A stretch of DNA of 38,287 nucleotides, from assembly GCF_002875945.1 (NCBI RefSeq), contig NZ_MCZK01000035.1, positions 1-38,287 on the forward strand, in the 5' to 3' direction. The notes under the pieces were generated by a model. The model was not told the DNA's origin, ran no database searches, and worked only from the letters and a program-made list of their open reading frames with translations. This document shows positions 8,088 to 15,805 of this stretch, piece after piece (the first letter of the stretch is position 1; the number at the start of each line of letters is the position of its first letter). The stretch comes from Vibrio lentus (GTDB lineage: Bacteria > Pseudomonadota > Gammaproteobacteria > Enterobacterales > Vibrionaceae). A program made the position numbers and the translations under genes.

Positions 8088-9227
8088 TTACACAAACATC
8101 TGTTGTAGTAAGCCTTTTTTGAACTGCATAGTTTGTTCGAGTTGCGTGGCAACACCTTCAATTTTACTATCGATAGATAGGAGGAACTGAGATATTTTCT
8201 GTTGTTCACCCAAACAGGGAAGGTGAACTTTGGTTTTCAACCAACTCTGTGTTTTGAAAAGCAACTTTTCAATATGGACACCATCACTATTAATGAAGAA
8301 TGCTCTTCGCATAAGAGGTGTGGTAGCAAAGCGATTGAAATAGTCTATGTCTAAGAGCTCTTTAATTGGACGGAATACATTGTATTCATTTGAAACAATT
8401 GCCCCTTCTAGTTCTGAAGGGACTAGTCCACACGCGCCATGTACAATTTGTCGTTTCGAAATTACGAACTCACTTTCGTGAATAGTAAATTGATTCTTCA
8501 CCAGAACATCTTTGCCTTTGAAGTAACCACGACTTGTCACACCACCAAAACCACGCTTAACAGTTATAAGCTCATAGGTTTCTTCATCACCCATATTTAA
8601 TGAGTCTGACTGTAAGAGTAAGATTTCTTTTAATGCATACTCTTTCCACTCAGGAAATGCATTACCATCGCCATCTTTAAATCGGATCTGTTGACTGAAA
8701 ACCTGCTGCATCACGCCTTTTTTGTACTCTTTGAGTAGGCGCTGCTTTTCAATTAATTGGCTGATTTTAGAGTCTACACAGGCAAAGGTGTCAGCGATTT
8801 TTTGTTGTTCTGCTAACTCAGGAATTACAGTTGGAATACTATAAATACCAGTTGTATTTAGACTTGGTACACCAGTAGCCTCATTATATTTCTTCCACTT
8901 TATTTTTTGAGCTAATGAGTAGACAAAGTAAGGGATACAATTACTTTTAATCTCTGTGTAAAAAAGAGTATCAACAGTCCAAAAAGGCTCTGATAAGAAT
9001 CGTGGTTTGTCGATAGTTCCTTTTCGCCCTATCAATACGCTCGGCTTATCATATAGATACGAATTTACGTATCTCATAACCCCCCCAGAACCTAAAGCAG
9101 GATACCTACCATCAGGTAAAAGCTTATGATCTTTTCCATAGTGCAGAATAAACACATCTTTTAAGTTACATTTAGTCCACTTATCATTGAACTCTTTGAA
9201 CCTCAACGATGGTAATGTATCGATCAT
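8088..9227 (-). CDS. hsdS: Type I restriction specificity subunit (island copy)
   Basis: This 379-residue protein has two target recognition domains (about 1-140 and 190-335), each followed by the conserved helical spacer: ELAEQQKIADTFACVDSKI...YKKGVMQQVF in the middle and LGEQQKISQFLLSIDSKI...FKKGLLQQMF at the end. This half-repeat layout is typical of subunits that read a split DNA target. Its start overlaps the hsdM stop by four bases (ATGA), so the two are translationally coupled. The target sequence cannot be read from the protein. It could serve the ordinary HsdM, the M-FRG fusion, or both. Confidence 0.93.
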   Translation of the reverse strand: MIDTLPSLRFKEFNDKWTKCNLKDVFILHYGKDHKLLPDGRYPALGSGGVMRYVNSYLYDKPSVLIGRKGTIDKPRFLSEPFWTVDTLFYTEIKSNCIPYFVYSLAQKIKWKKYNEATGVPSLNTTGIYSIPTVIPELAEQQKIADTFACVDSKISQLIEKQRLLKEYKKGVMQQVFSQQIRFKDGDGNAFPEWKEYALKEILLLQSDSLNMGDEETYELITVKRGFGGVTSRGYFKGKDVLVKNQFTIHESEFVISKRQIVHGACGLVPSELEGAIVSNEYNVFRPIKELLDIDYFNRFATTPLMRRAFFINSDGVHIEKLLFKTQSWLKTKVHLPCLGEQQKISQFLLSIDSKIEGVATQLEQTMQFKKGLLQQMFV

Positions 9228-10795
9228 CCTTTCACCTCAAACGGCGCTTTAATACCTAAGTCAGCACAGAAACCTGCAATGATTTTATCCGTATCAAGCA
9301 TCGCTTCATCATTCACTACTAAAAGCTTTGAAACCTCGGCTAAATTAACCGCACTCTCTTCCTCAAAAGTATCCACATAACGTGGAATATTGAGGTTGTA
9401 ATCATTCTCTTTTAAATCAGCAGACGTTGCAGCAAAGGCGAACTTATCAACAGCTTGGCGTTTAACTACGACCTCAAGGATTTTCTGCAAATCATCTTCA
9501 CGCATAACATTGATGTTATTGCCTTTTTCAAAGTTACTACTAGCATCAATAAACAACACGTTATCATCTGATTTACGATTCTTCTTTAATACCAAAACAA
9601 CTGTGGCTATTGCAGCTCCAAAGAAGATATTTGCAGGCAAACCAATCACCATATCAAGATAGTTTTTCTCTTTAATTAGGTGCTGACGAATATGCCCCTC
9701 TGCTGTACCACGAAATAGCACCCCGTGAGGTAACACCACTGCCATTGTGCCGTCATCATCAAGTTGATGAATCATATGCTGAATAAAGGCAAAATCAGCT
9801 CTAGATTTAGGTGCTAACTTGCCGTAATCAGAGAAACGCTCATTATTTAGGTGTAAAGGGTTTGCAGACCATGATGCAGAGAATGGGGGGTTGGCTACTA
9901 CCGCACTAAAACGTTGTTCAATATGTGCAGGGGCTTCAAGGGTATCGTCATTTTGAATATCGAAACGATTGTAGTGAACATCGTGCATGATCATGTTCAT
10001 ACGAGCTAGGTTATAAGTACTTGGGTTTTGCTCTTGCCCGTAGAACTTTAAATCGGGGTTATTAGCTTCTTTGGCAACACGCAACAGCAATGAGCCAGAA
10101 CCACACGTTGGGTCATAAACAGACTTTAGATTTGGGTTATCAAGCGTTACAAGCTTAGCTAACAGCTTAGAGACCATTTGTGGTGTATAAAATTCTCCAG
10201 CTTTTTTTCCGGCACCACTGGCGAACATACCAATGAGATACTCGTAAGCATCACCAAGAATATCAATTTCACTGTTTTCTAAGTGAAAATCGATGTTATC
10301 TAAGTGCTCAAGAACTTTAGCAATTAGTTTGTTACGAGCATCTGGCGTTTTACCTAGCTTGTTTGATGTTAGATCGAGCTCATCAAACAGGCCGTTAAAG
10401 TCATCAGCACTGTCAGCGCCCATGGTGCTTTGTTCGATGTCATTAAGAACATCGCGCACATCATCAAGAATGAACTCACCATTTGCACCAGCTTCAGCAA
10501 CAACATGAAACAGCTCTGACGGCTTGAAGAAGTAACCTAGTTTATCTAACGCTTCTTCTTGAACCGCTTCTAAGTACTCTTGACCTTCTTCGCTCTTTTC
10601 ATCGATTTGAGCGAACTGAATACCATCTTCTGACAGCAATTCATCAGCATAGCGGTTTAGCTTATCTGATAGGTATTTATAGAAGATTAGGCCAAGGATG
10701 TAATCACGGAAATCATCGGCAGACATATTGCCACGAAGGGTGTTCGCGATGTTCCAAAGCTGTTTCTTTAGTTCTTGTTGGTGTTGTTCGACCAT
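9224..10795 (-). CDS. hsdM: Type I N6-adenine methyltransferase subunit (island copy)
   Basis: The 523-residue protein starts MVEQHQQELKKQL, matching the family's usual N-terminus. An upstream in-frame ATG at 10831 would add 12 non-conserved residues and overlap the preceding gene, so I reject it. An N-terminal HsdM helical domain is followed by the methylase fold: EFYTPQMV, SAM-binding YDPTCGSGSLLL, catalytic NPPF, and the conserved LPHGVLFRG. It ends with the usual DYNLNIPRYVD region. It closely resembles the N-terminal two-thirds of the preceding gene (most residues identical in the first 300), so the two arose by duplication. The homology extends about 9 bases upstream of both ATGs, and neither has a clear Shine-Dalgarno sequence. 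Confidence 0.93.
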   Translation of the reverse strand: MVEQHQQELKKQLWNIANTLRGNMSADDFRDYILGLIFYKYLSDKLNRYADELLSEDGIQFAQIDEKSEEGQEYLEAVQEEALDKLGYFFKPSELFHVVAEAGANGEFILDDVRDVLNDIEQSTMGADSADDFNGLFDELDLTSNKLGKTPDARNKLIAKVLEHLDNIDFHLENSEIDILGDAYEYLIGMFASGAGKKAGEFYTPQMVSKLLAKLVTLDNPNLKSVYDPTCGSGSLLLRVAKEANNPDLKFYGQEQNPSTYNLARMNMIMHDVHYNRFDIQNDDTLEAPAHIEQRFSAVVANPPFSASWSANPLHLNNERFSDYGKLAPKSRADFAFIQHMIHQLDDDGTMAVVLPHGVLFRGTAEGHIRQHLIKEKNYLDMVIGLPANIFFGAAIATVVLVLKKNRKSDDNVLFIDASSNFEKGNNINVMREDDLQKILEVVVKRQAVDKFAFAATSADLKENDYNLNIPRYVDTFEEESAVNLAEVSKLLVVNDEAMLDTDKIIAGFCADLGIKAPFEVKG

Positions 10796-10808
10796 GAGGA
10801 GTCCGTAA

Positions 10809-12914
10809 TTAATGTAAGTTCTTAGATTCAAGCCACTTGAGATGATTGCTTAAACCATCTAGCCCAGGATAAATTGAAAATCTATTGATACCGTAGATAG
10901 ATAGTTGTTTTTTTAAATCGCTTCTGAGTGCATTTGGAATGATAAATTTTATCATCTGTTTTGATTTATAGGCAGCCATAAGGTTCGTGTGAGCGGTAAA
11001 AAGGCCATTCTGTGCGATTATTCTTGGAGTGAGGTTATCGGGAATATATCTCCGAACATCATTGTGCGGCTTAAGGTCTAGAGGTGACACATGTTTTTCT
11101 ATATCAAAAGGGTCTTTTCGGTCAATCAATACATAGATTGCTGAATCTGAATTTGTTTCTTCTTCAATAGCAAAATATAGTGCTATCAGTGGATTCTTCG
11201 ACCAATCTAGAAGCCTTGTTGGTAAACCATGATGTTGTGCTAAAGCCAGCCACTCCCAATCATTTTTCGGGGTGTATTCTAAGTGAGGCAACGCCTGCTG
11301 CTTAAATGCTTTGAAAAGTCTTTTCTCAGCTTTAATCAACTCATTTTCATCACTATAACCTAACCGCATAATCGACGGCTCAAGCTTGAATTCGCTATCC
11401 TTAATTCCGCGATATACCGTATATTCTGCATTCAGTTTTTGCACCTCAGAATGGTAGTGCTCAAAGCTTTCCAAGGTAACTCGCTTTACCACATCGACAT
11501 AATGGGGAATATTTAAGTTATAGTCTTGAGCAACTATGTCCTCTCGAGCTATCAACGTTGAAAATTTTTCTACCTCAAGACGATTCTCGGCTGATTCGAT
11601 AATACTCTTCAAACCATCTTCAGATAATGTCGGCATTTGCTTAGATTTATCGACCTTCTGACTAGCATCTATAAATAAAATAGGGGCATCAACATTACGA
11701 TTTTTTCTAAAAACCAAAACACAAGTCGGGATAGAAGTATAAGACAGTAAGTTCTCAGGCAAACCAATGACCATATCTAGAAGCCCCTCATCAACCAAAT
11801 ACTTACGTATTTCACCTTCAGAACCTCCTCTAAGTAAGGCGCCTAAAGTCGTAACGACTGCCATGGATCCAGTCTCATTTAACTGATAAATCATGTGTTG
11901 AATGAAAGCAAAATCAGCAGCCTTCTTGGGAGCAAGAAACCCAGACTCAGAAAATCTGGCGTCGTTCCGAAAACTTTCTCTTGCCGACCAAGGTATGCTA
12001 AATGGTGGATTAGCTACTACGGCATCAAATCGCTGATTGAGGTGATATGGTGATTCTAAAGTATCGCCATTTTTGATATCGAACCGGCTACACGGAATAC
12101 CATGTATAAGCATGTTCATGCGAGCTAAGTTATAAGTATTTGAGTTCAGCTCTTGCCCATAAAACTTTAAGTTTGGGTTGTTTGTTTCTTTCGCTACACG
12201 CAGTAACAAAGAGCCAGAACCGCAAGTTGGGTCATATACTGATTCTATGTCTGGATTACCAAGAGTTACTAATTTAGCCAGTAACTTAGAGACCATTTGT
12301 GGTGTATAGAACTCACCAGTTTTTTTGCCCGTACTACTGGCAAGCATACCGATTAGGTATTCATAGGTATCCCCAAGAATATCAACTTCATTGTTGTCCA
12401 AATGGAAATCGATACCATCTAATCGCTCAAGTACTTGGGCAATCAGTTTGTTACGATCATCTACCGTTTGGCCTAGCTTGTTAGAGGTGAAGTCTAGCTC
12501 TTCGAACAGGCCCTTGAAGTTATCAGCACAACCTGCCCCCATGGTATTTTGTTCGATGTCATAAAGAACATCATGCACAGCATCAAGAATGAACTCACCG
12601 TTAGCTCCCGCTTTAGCAAGTACATGAAATAGCTCCGATGGCTTAAAGAAATAACCTAGCGTGTTTAAAGCTTCTTCTTTAATTGCTTCTAAATACTTTT
12701 GACCCTCTTCACTCATCTCATCAATTTGAGCGAATTGGATACCATCTTCCAAAAGCAATTCATTAGCGTAACGATTTAGCTTATCTGATAGATATTTGTA
12801 GAATATTAGACCACGGAGATAGTCGAGAAAATCATCTGCTAACATACTGCCACGAAGGGTGTTGACTATATTCCAAAGCTGCTTATTTAATTCTTGCTGA
12901 CGTGGTTCAACCAT
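10809..12914 (-). CDS. HsdM-like methyltransferase fused to a C-terminal FRG domain
   Basis: A 701-residue fusion. Residues 1 to about 475 are a second HsdM, with EFYTPQMV, YDPTCGSGSLLL and catalytic NPPFS intact, and most similar to the next gene. It differs where the family has LPHGVLFRG: here TTLGALLRG. After DYNLNIPHYVD and a short helix, residues 498-701 form an FRG domain: YRGI near its start, PSIMR, ALAQHHGLPTRLLDWS, NPLIALYFAI, AIYVL, and later IAQNGLFTAHTN with the closing GINRFSIYPGLDGL. FRG domains occur in defence loci; their activity is not established as far as I know. As first gene of the operon it could join the complex as an alternative M subunit. An N-terminal methylase with a C-terminal FRG is unusual, and no frameshift separates the parts. 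Confidence 0.9.
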   Translation of the reverse strand: MVEPRQQELNKQLWNIVNTLRGSMLADDFLDYLRGLIFYKYLSDKLNRYANELLLEDGIQFAQIDEMSEEGQKYLEAIKEEALNTLGYFFKPSELFHVLAKAGANGEFILDAVHDVLYDIEQNTMGAGCADNFKGLFEELDFTSNKLGQTVDDRNKLIAQVLERLDGIDFHLDNNEVDILGDTYEYLIGMLASSTGKKTGEFYTPQMVSKLLAKLVTLGNPDIESVYDPTCGSGSLLLRVAKETNNPNLKFYGQELNSNTYNLARMNMLIHGIPCSRFDIKNGDTLESPYHLNQRFDAVVANPPFSIPWSARESFRNDARFSESGFLAPKKAADFAFIQHMIYQLNETGSMAVVTTLGALLRGGSEGEIRKYLVDEGLLDMVIGLPENLLSYTSIPTCVLVFRKNRNVDAPILFIDASQKVDKSKQMPTLSEDGLKSIIESAENRLEVEKFSTLIAREDIVAQDYNLNIPHYVDVVKRVTLESFEHYHSEVQKLNAEYTVYRGIKDSEFKLEPSIMRLGYSDENELIKAEKRLFKAFKQQALPHLEYTPKNDWEWLALAQHHGLPTRLLDWSKNPLIALYFAIEEETNSDSAIYVLIDRKDPFDIEKHVSPLDLKPHNDVRRYIPDNLTPRIIAQNGLFTAHTNLMAAYKSKQMIKFIIPNALRSDLKKQLSIYGINRFSIYPGLDGLSNHLKWLESKNLH

Positions 12915-12919
12915 GAGAG

Positions 12920-12959
12920 TTCAGTTACATATAGTTTAGTTAGCAGCATTGTAACTGAA
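12920..12959 (-). promoter_or_regulatory. Inverted repeat just ahead of the M-FRG start
   Basis: Perfect 9-base arms TTCAGTTAC (12920-12928) and GTAACTGAA (12951-12959) with a 22-base loop, ending five bases before the M-FRG ATG. It could be an operator or an mRNA hairpin restricting translation. The gap to the upstream helicase gene is only 82 bases. Confidence 0.45.
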
Positions 12960-12996
12960 ATAAGCCTTGAACTAGAGTGCATAGATCATTTTTAAA

Positions 12997-14379
12997 CTAC
13001 GAAGCGGCTAGAAAGGCTGAGATGACGCGCTGCTTAAAAGCTCCCAATCGAAGTTCATCGAGCGTACTAAGAGATCCGGTTGAGTTAAGTTCGGTGCTGA
13101 TAGCGCTACTCCAAACCAACTTTGAGTTCACTTCTTCTCGTTCTTCTAAGAGACCATGACCAGTTAGGCAAGTACGTTGAGATTCTGACTCAAACTCTAT
13201 CAAGCTCTCTATTTTCGCAAACATGCAAGAGTCAGGAATATCTTGTTCAATCCGCTCTGAAAACTCTATGAGGCTTTGCTCTGCAAAAGTAAATAGCCAC
13301 GCTTGTTGGTTTGCGGCCTCATTGACTCTAAGGATGCGTCCAAGGACCTGTCGAAAATAAAGCTCAGTTTTAACAGAGCTCATATGACAACAAACTTGAA
13401 GCCGAGGGATATCAGTTCCTTCGCTGATCATCCCTACACTGACAATCCATTGAACATCACTTTGACGATAACGTTCTATTTCAGTTAAAGGTTCTTCATG
13501 ACGGTAAGTAACTATTGAGACTGTTTGATCGTACTTTTGAACGAGTATCTTCTGAATTGATTTCGCATGCTGAACGGATGAGGCAACAACTAAACCTCCT
13601 GCGCCTGGCGATTGGGTGCGGATTTCTGTGAGCTTTTTACAACCGAGCCCAAGTAGGTATTTCATCGCTTGTTGGTTGTGTATAACACTTTGGTATGAAG
13701 TTTTTGTTTGCTTAAGCATTTCTAAGATTGAAGAAAACGATTCAACTTTCTCATCACTGGTCACTGAAAGATGTTCGTTATCAACCAACACCAACTTTGG
13801 AGATCGGCAAACCTTATCGACAATTGCTTGCTGTAAGGTGTATTGATAATCAACGAGGATTTGACCTTCAGGGTCACTATATTCAGACATAACTATTGGT
13901 AAAGAGTCTGAACGCCATGGAGTACCAGACATAGCAAGTGTGTAGGTAGCGAGCCCTTGAACCTTCGTAAGTACTTGCTGACCCCAAACGTTCGCATTTT
14001 CAAGTTCAGACCCAGAGCAATGGTGGATCTCATCGAATACAACAAATACTCGATGGTTACGTAACGTCTTCCAAAAATCATCATTAAGGAATTGAATAGA
14101 TTGATATGTTAACGACTGCCCAATCGAGCCTAATCCGCCATTAAAAGTACAATTCAGAATCTGAGAAAAGGTTCTTTTGATTCCATCAGAAACCGTTAAA
14201 GATGGAGAAAAGCACAATACAAGATCAACCAGACCTTCGTTAAGCAACCTTGATGCAACTGTTGCAGCGAGCACCGTTTTACCGGCGCCAGGAGTTGCTT
14301 GGCAGAAAAAGTGCTGTTGATTTGTCTTAAATTTCTGTAACGCTTTTTCAGAACATTCTACCTGCCACTGTCTTAACAC
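12997..14379 (-). CDS. SF2 DNA/RNA helicase, ResIII-like, defence-associated
   Basis: A 460-residue helicase core without added nuclease. Motif I is TPGAGKT (about 29-35), motif II DEIHH, motif III LAMSGTPWRSD. Motif IV-like GGLVVASSVQHA, motif V ISEGTDIPRLQ and motif VI YFRQVLGRILRVN lie in the second half. All ATPase motifs look intact. Translation begins at GTG (14379), preceded by AGAGGG, and overlaps the end of the upstream winged-helix gene by seven bases, so the two are made together. A compact ResIII-like helicase with a small partner beside restriction genes fits an antiviral pair, but I do not recognise a named system. A genome-maintenance role is also possible. Confidence 0.85.
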   Translation of the reverse strand: MLRQWQVECSEKALQKFKTNQQHFFCQATPGAGKTVLAATVASRLLNEGLVDLVLCFSPSLTVSDGIKRTFSQILNCTFNGGLGSIGQSLTYQSIQFLNDDFWKTLRNHRVFVVFDEIHHCSGSELENANVWGQQVLTKVQGLATYTLAMSGTPWRSDSLPIVMSEYSDPEGQILVDYQYTLQQAIVDKVCRSPKLVLVDNEHLSVTSDEKVESFSSILEMLKQTKTSYQSVIHNQQAMKYLLGLGCKKLTEIRTQSPGAGGLVVASSVQHAKSIQKILVQKYDQTVSIVTYRHEEPLTEIERYRQSDVQWIVSVGMISEGTDIPRLQVCCHMSSVKTELYFRQVLGRILRVNEAANQQAWLFTFAEQSLIEFSERIEQDIPDSCMFAKIESLIEFESESQRTCLTGHGLLEEREEVNSKLVWSSAISTELNSTGSLSTLDELRLGAFKQRVISAFLAAS

Positions 14380-14903
14380 GGTTGGTCGCCCTCTGAGAGA
14401 GTTTTCAGGACATTCTCCAATCCATTTACCTTTCCAAGCAACTGCGCTGAACGTTCTCTTGCTCGCTGTAACAGTGGAACTAGCCGGCTCTCAAGTTCAG
14501 GGAAGCGACATTTTAATGAATGGTATTCATCTATTTCACCAAGCACGATCTCCAATTCACCTTTGTATTCGTTGCTCTCTCGGAATAGCACAGAGTAATC
14601 CGATGTAGATTGCATTACCGAAACTTCACGTTCAGAATTTCTTCGAGGAAGCACTTCAAGTTCCAGAAATTGCTCGGTTTGAAAATACCTTTTGTTTCTT
14701 CCTTCACCTTCGCTTCGAAGCCAACCTCTTTGTTGATATTGCCATATTTGGCGATAAACCTTCTTCCGAGCTTCATCAAGGTTCTGTGTAGCACACCCAC
14801 CATTTAATGAGACGTCCCTTGCCTCTATAACAGAAAAACCATCCATTCTTTTTTCAATCAACAACTTGTGCATTACTGCACTGATTTTTATAGAACGTTT
14901 CAT
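14373..14903 (-). CDS. Small winged-helix/coiled-coil partner of the helicase
   Basis: A 176-residue protein I do not recognise. Residues 35-80 (ARKKVYRQIWQYQQRGWL followed by RNKRYF) look like a winged helix with its recognition helix and basic wing. The second half (about 110-170) is helical and charged and probably a coiled coil for dimer or partner contact. The 3' end overlaps the helicase gene, which suggests a fixed-ratio complex. It is divergent from the Xre regulator, and its promoter region contains the two ACTAAG/CTTAGT operators. It may guide the helicase to DNA or regulate it (inference). Confidence 0.75.
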   Translation of the reverse strand: MKRSIKISAVMHKLLIEKRMDGFSVIEARDVSLNGGCATQNLDEARKKVYRQIWQYQQRGWLRSEGEGRNKRYFQTEQFLELEVLPRRNSEREVSVMQSTSDYSVLFRESNEYKGELEIVLGEIDEYHSLKCRFPELESRLVPLLQRARERSAQLLGKVNGLENVLKTLSEGDQPC

Positions 14904-14924
14904 GTACCAGTTATACCAATCAAA

Positions 14925-14977
14925 ATACTAAGGATTGCTTAGTATACAGAAATCAGTAAAACTAAGAAAATCTTAGT
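14925..14977. promoter_or_regulatory. Twin operators ACTAAG-N5-CTTAGT between divergent genes
   Basis: Two dyads with identical arms: ATACTAAG-GATTG-CTTAGTAT (14925-14945) and ACTAAG-AAAAT-CTTAGT (14961-14977), 34 bases centre to centre, about three helix turns. They lie in the 103-base gap between the winged-helix gene (minus) and the Xre gene (plus), where an Xre repressor would control both directions. Confidence 0.75.
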
Positions 14978-15006
14978 CACATAGAGCCAATTAGTATGAA
15001 TCATAA

Positions 15007-15327
15007 ATGTCGATCGACAACCCTATTCCAATGCGGCTCAAAGAGGTACGCAAAAAAGCAAAGATCTCCCAAAAAGAATTGGGGGTGCGTATTGGTATCG
15101 ATGAAAGTTCGGCTAGTGCGCGAATGAATCAGTACGAGAAAGGAAAGCATACGCCAGATATCAGTACATTAAAGAAAATGGCCAACGAGCTGGGTGTACC
15201 TTTAAGCTATTTTTTTTGCGAAGACGAGTGTTCTGCGAAGCTTGTTTGCTTGATTGCAGAAATGAGTGATAAGGAAAAAAGAGAGCTAATTGAAAAAATG
15301 GAAAGCTCCAAACCAGTTGCAGAATGA
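15007..15327 (+). CDS. Xre-family transcriptional regulator
   Basis: This 106-residue protein has a lambda-repressor-type helix-turn-helix (about 10-68): LKEVRKKAKISQKELGVRIG, then MNQYEKGKHTPDISTLKKMA and LGVPLSYFF. A short acidic/basic tail (KEKRELIEKMES) probably dimerises. Proteins of this kind are common near mobile defence loci in Vibrio. It is divergent from the winged-helix/helicase pair across 103 bases carrying two matching dyads, so it likely represses that pair and itself. There is no clear ribosome-binding site before the ATG. An internal ATG at residue 9 is possible, but the longer form matches what I recall of the family. Confidence 0.88.
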   Translation: MSIDNPIPMRLKEVRKKAKISQKELGVRIGIDESSASARMNQYEKGKHTPDISTLKKMANELGVPLSYFFCEDECSAKLVCLIAEMSDKEKRELIEKMESSKPVAE

Positions 15328-15361
15328 ATCTATAATCTCTTTCCATTCTGTTAGAAATACC

Positions 15362-15396
15362 AAAACACTTTTCGCTTTAGAGCAACTAAGTGTTTT
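15362..15396. terminator. Bidirectional terminator between xre and gmtX
   Basis: AAAACACTT (15362-15370) and AAGTGTTTT (15388-15396) form a 9-bp stem with U-rich ends on both strands, between convergent genes. The hairpin includes the last codons of gmtX. Confidence 0.6.
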
Positions 15397-15805
15397 CTTC
15401 TCTAGGCTCCAAGAGCTGTCTCAAGCCCTGCCGACCAACGTTAGGCATTTCAGATGCATTTAAGAAAATTCGCTCAAGCGTTTCCAATTGCAAATCTCGC
15501 TCCTTTGTCAACTGTCTCACTTGGGCTTCCAGGCGCTCCACCTTATGAATCAGAGCTGCCTGATCTTTATCGACCAAATCCGAACGCGTCGTAACGATGC
15601 CTCTTAGCTCTTTCTTTTTTAAATCATATTCTTTTTTTATGCTGATATAACTTGAAAGAGATTGTCTTGATATATAAAAGCCGCACTCACGCTTGATGAC
15701 TTCCACTAATCTCTGCCATGTCAATTTACTCTCCCACAAAGCAATGACACGACAAATATCATTTATTTGTTTGTTAGTTAAAGCTTCGTTTATATTTTTT
15801 TTCAT
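15386..15805 (-). CDS. gmtX: Small coiled-coil protein of the recombination module, GmtX-like
   Basis: This 139-residue protein is the last gene of the recombinase operon. Residues 1-60 look like a helix-turn-helix-type fold (KQINDICRVIALW, then YISRQSLSSYISIKKEY), and residues 60-115 form a coiled coil (DQAALIHKVERLEAQVRQLTK). Size, layout and position parallel TnpC of Tn554, a small helper of two tyrosine recombinases, and the GmtX protein of Gamma-Mobile-Trio islands. Its start overlaps the preceding recombinase stop as ATGA. The name rests on context and recollection, not a search. Confidence 0.65.
   Translation of the reverse strand: MKKNINEALTNKQINDICRVIALWESKLTWQRLVEVIKRECGFYISRQSLSSYISIKKEYDLKKKELRGIVTTRSDLVDKDQAALIHKVERLEAQVRQLTKERDLQLETLERIFLNASEMPNVGRQGLRQLLEPREENT

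Noticed and set aside
10796..10831. Upstream ATG of hsdM at 10831
   Set aside because: It adds 12 residues unlike the family and overlaps the end of M-FRG; MVEQHQQE at 10795 aligns with the paralogue's start.
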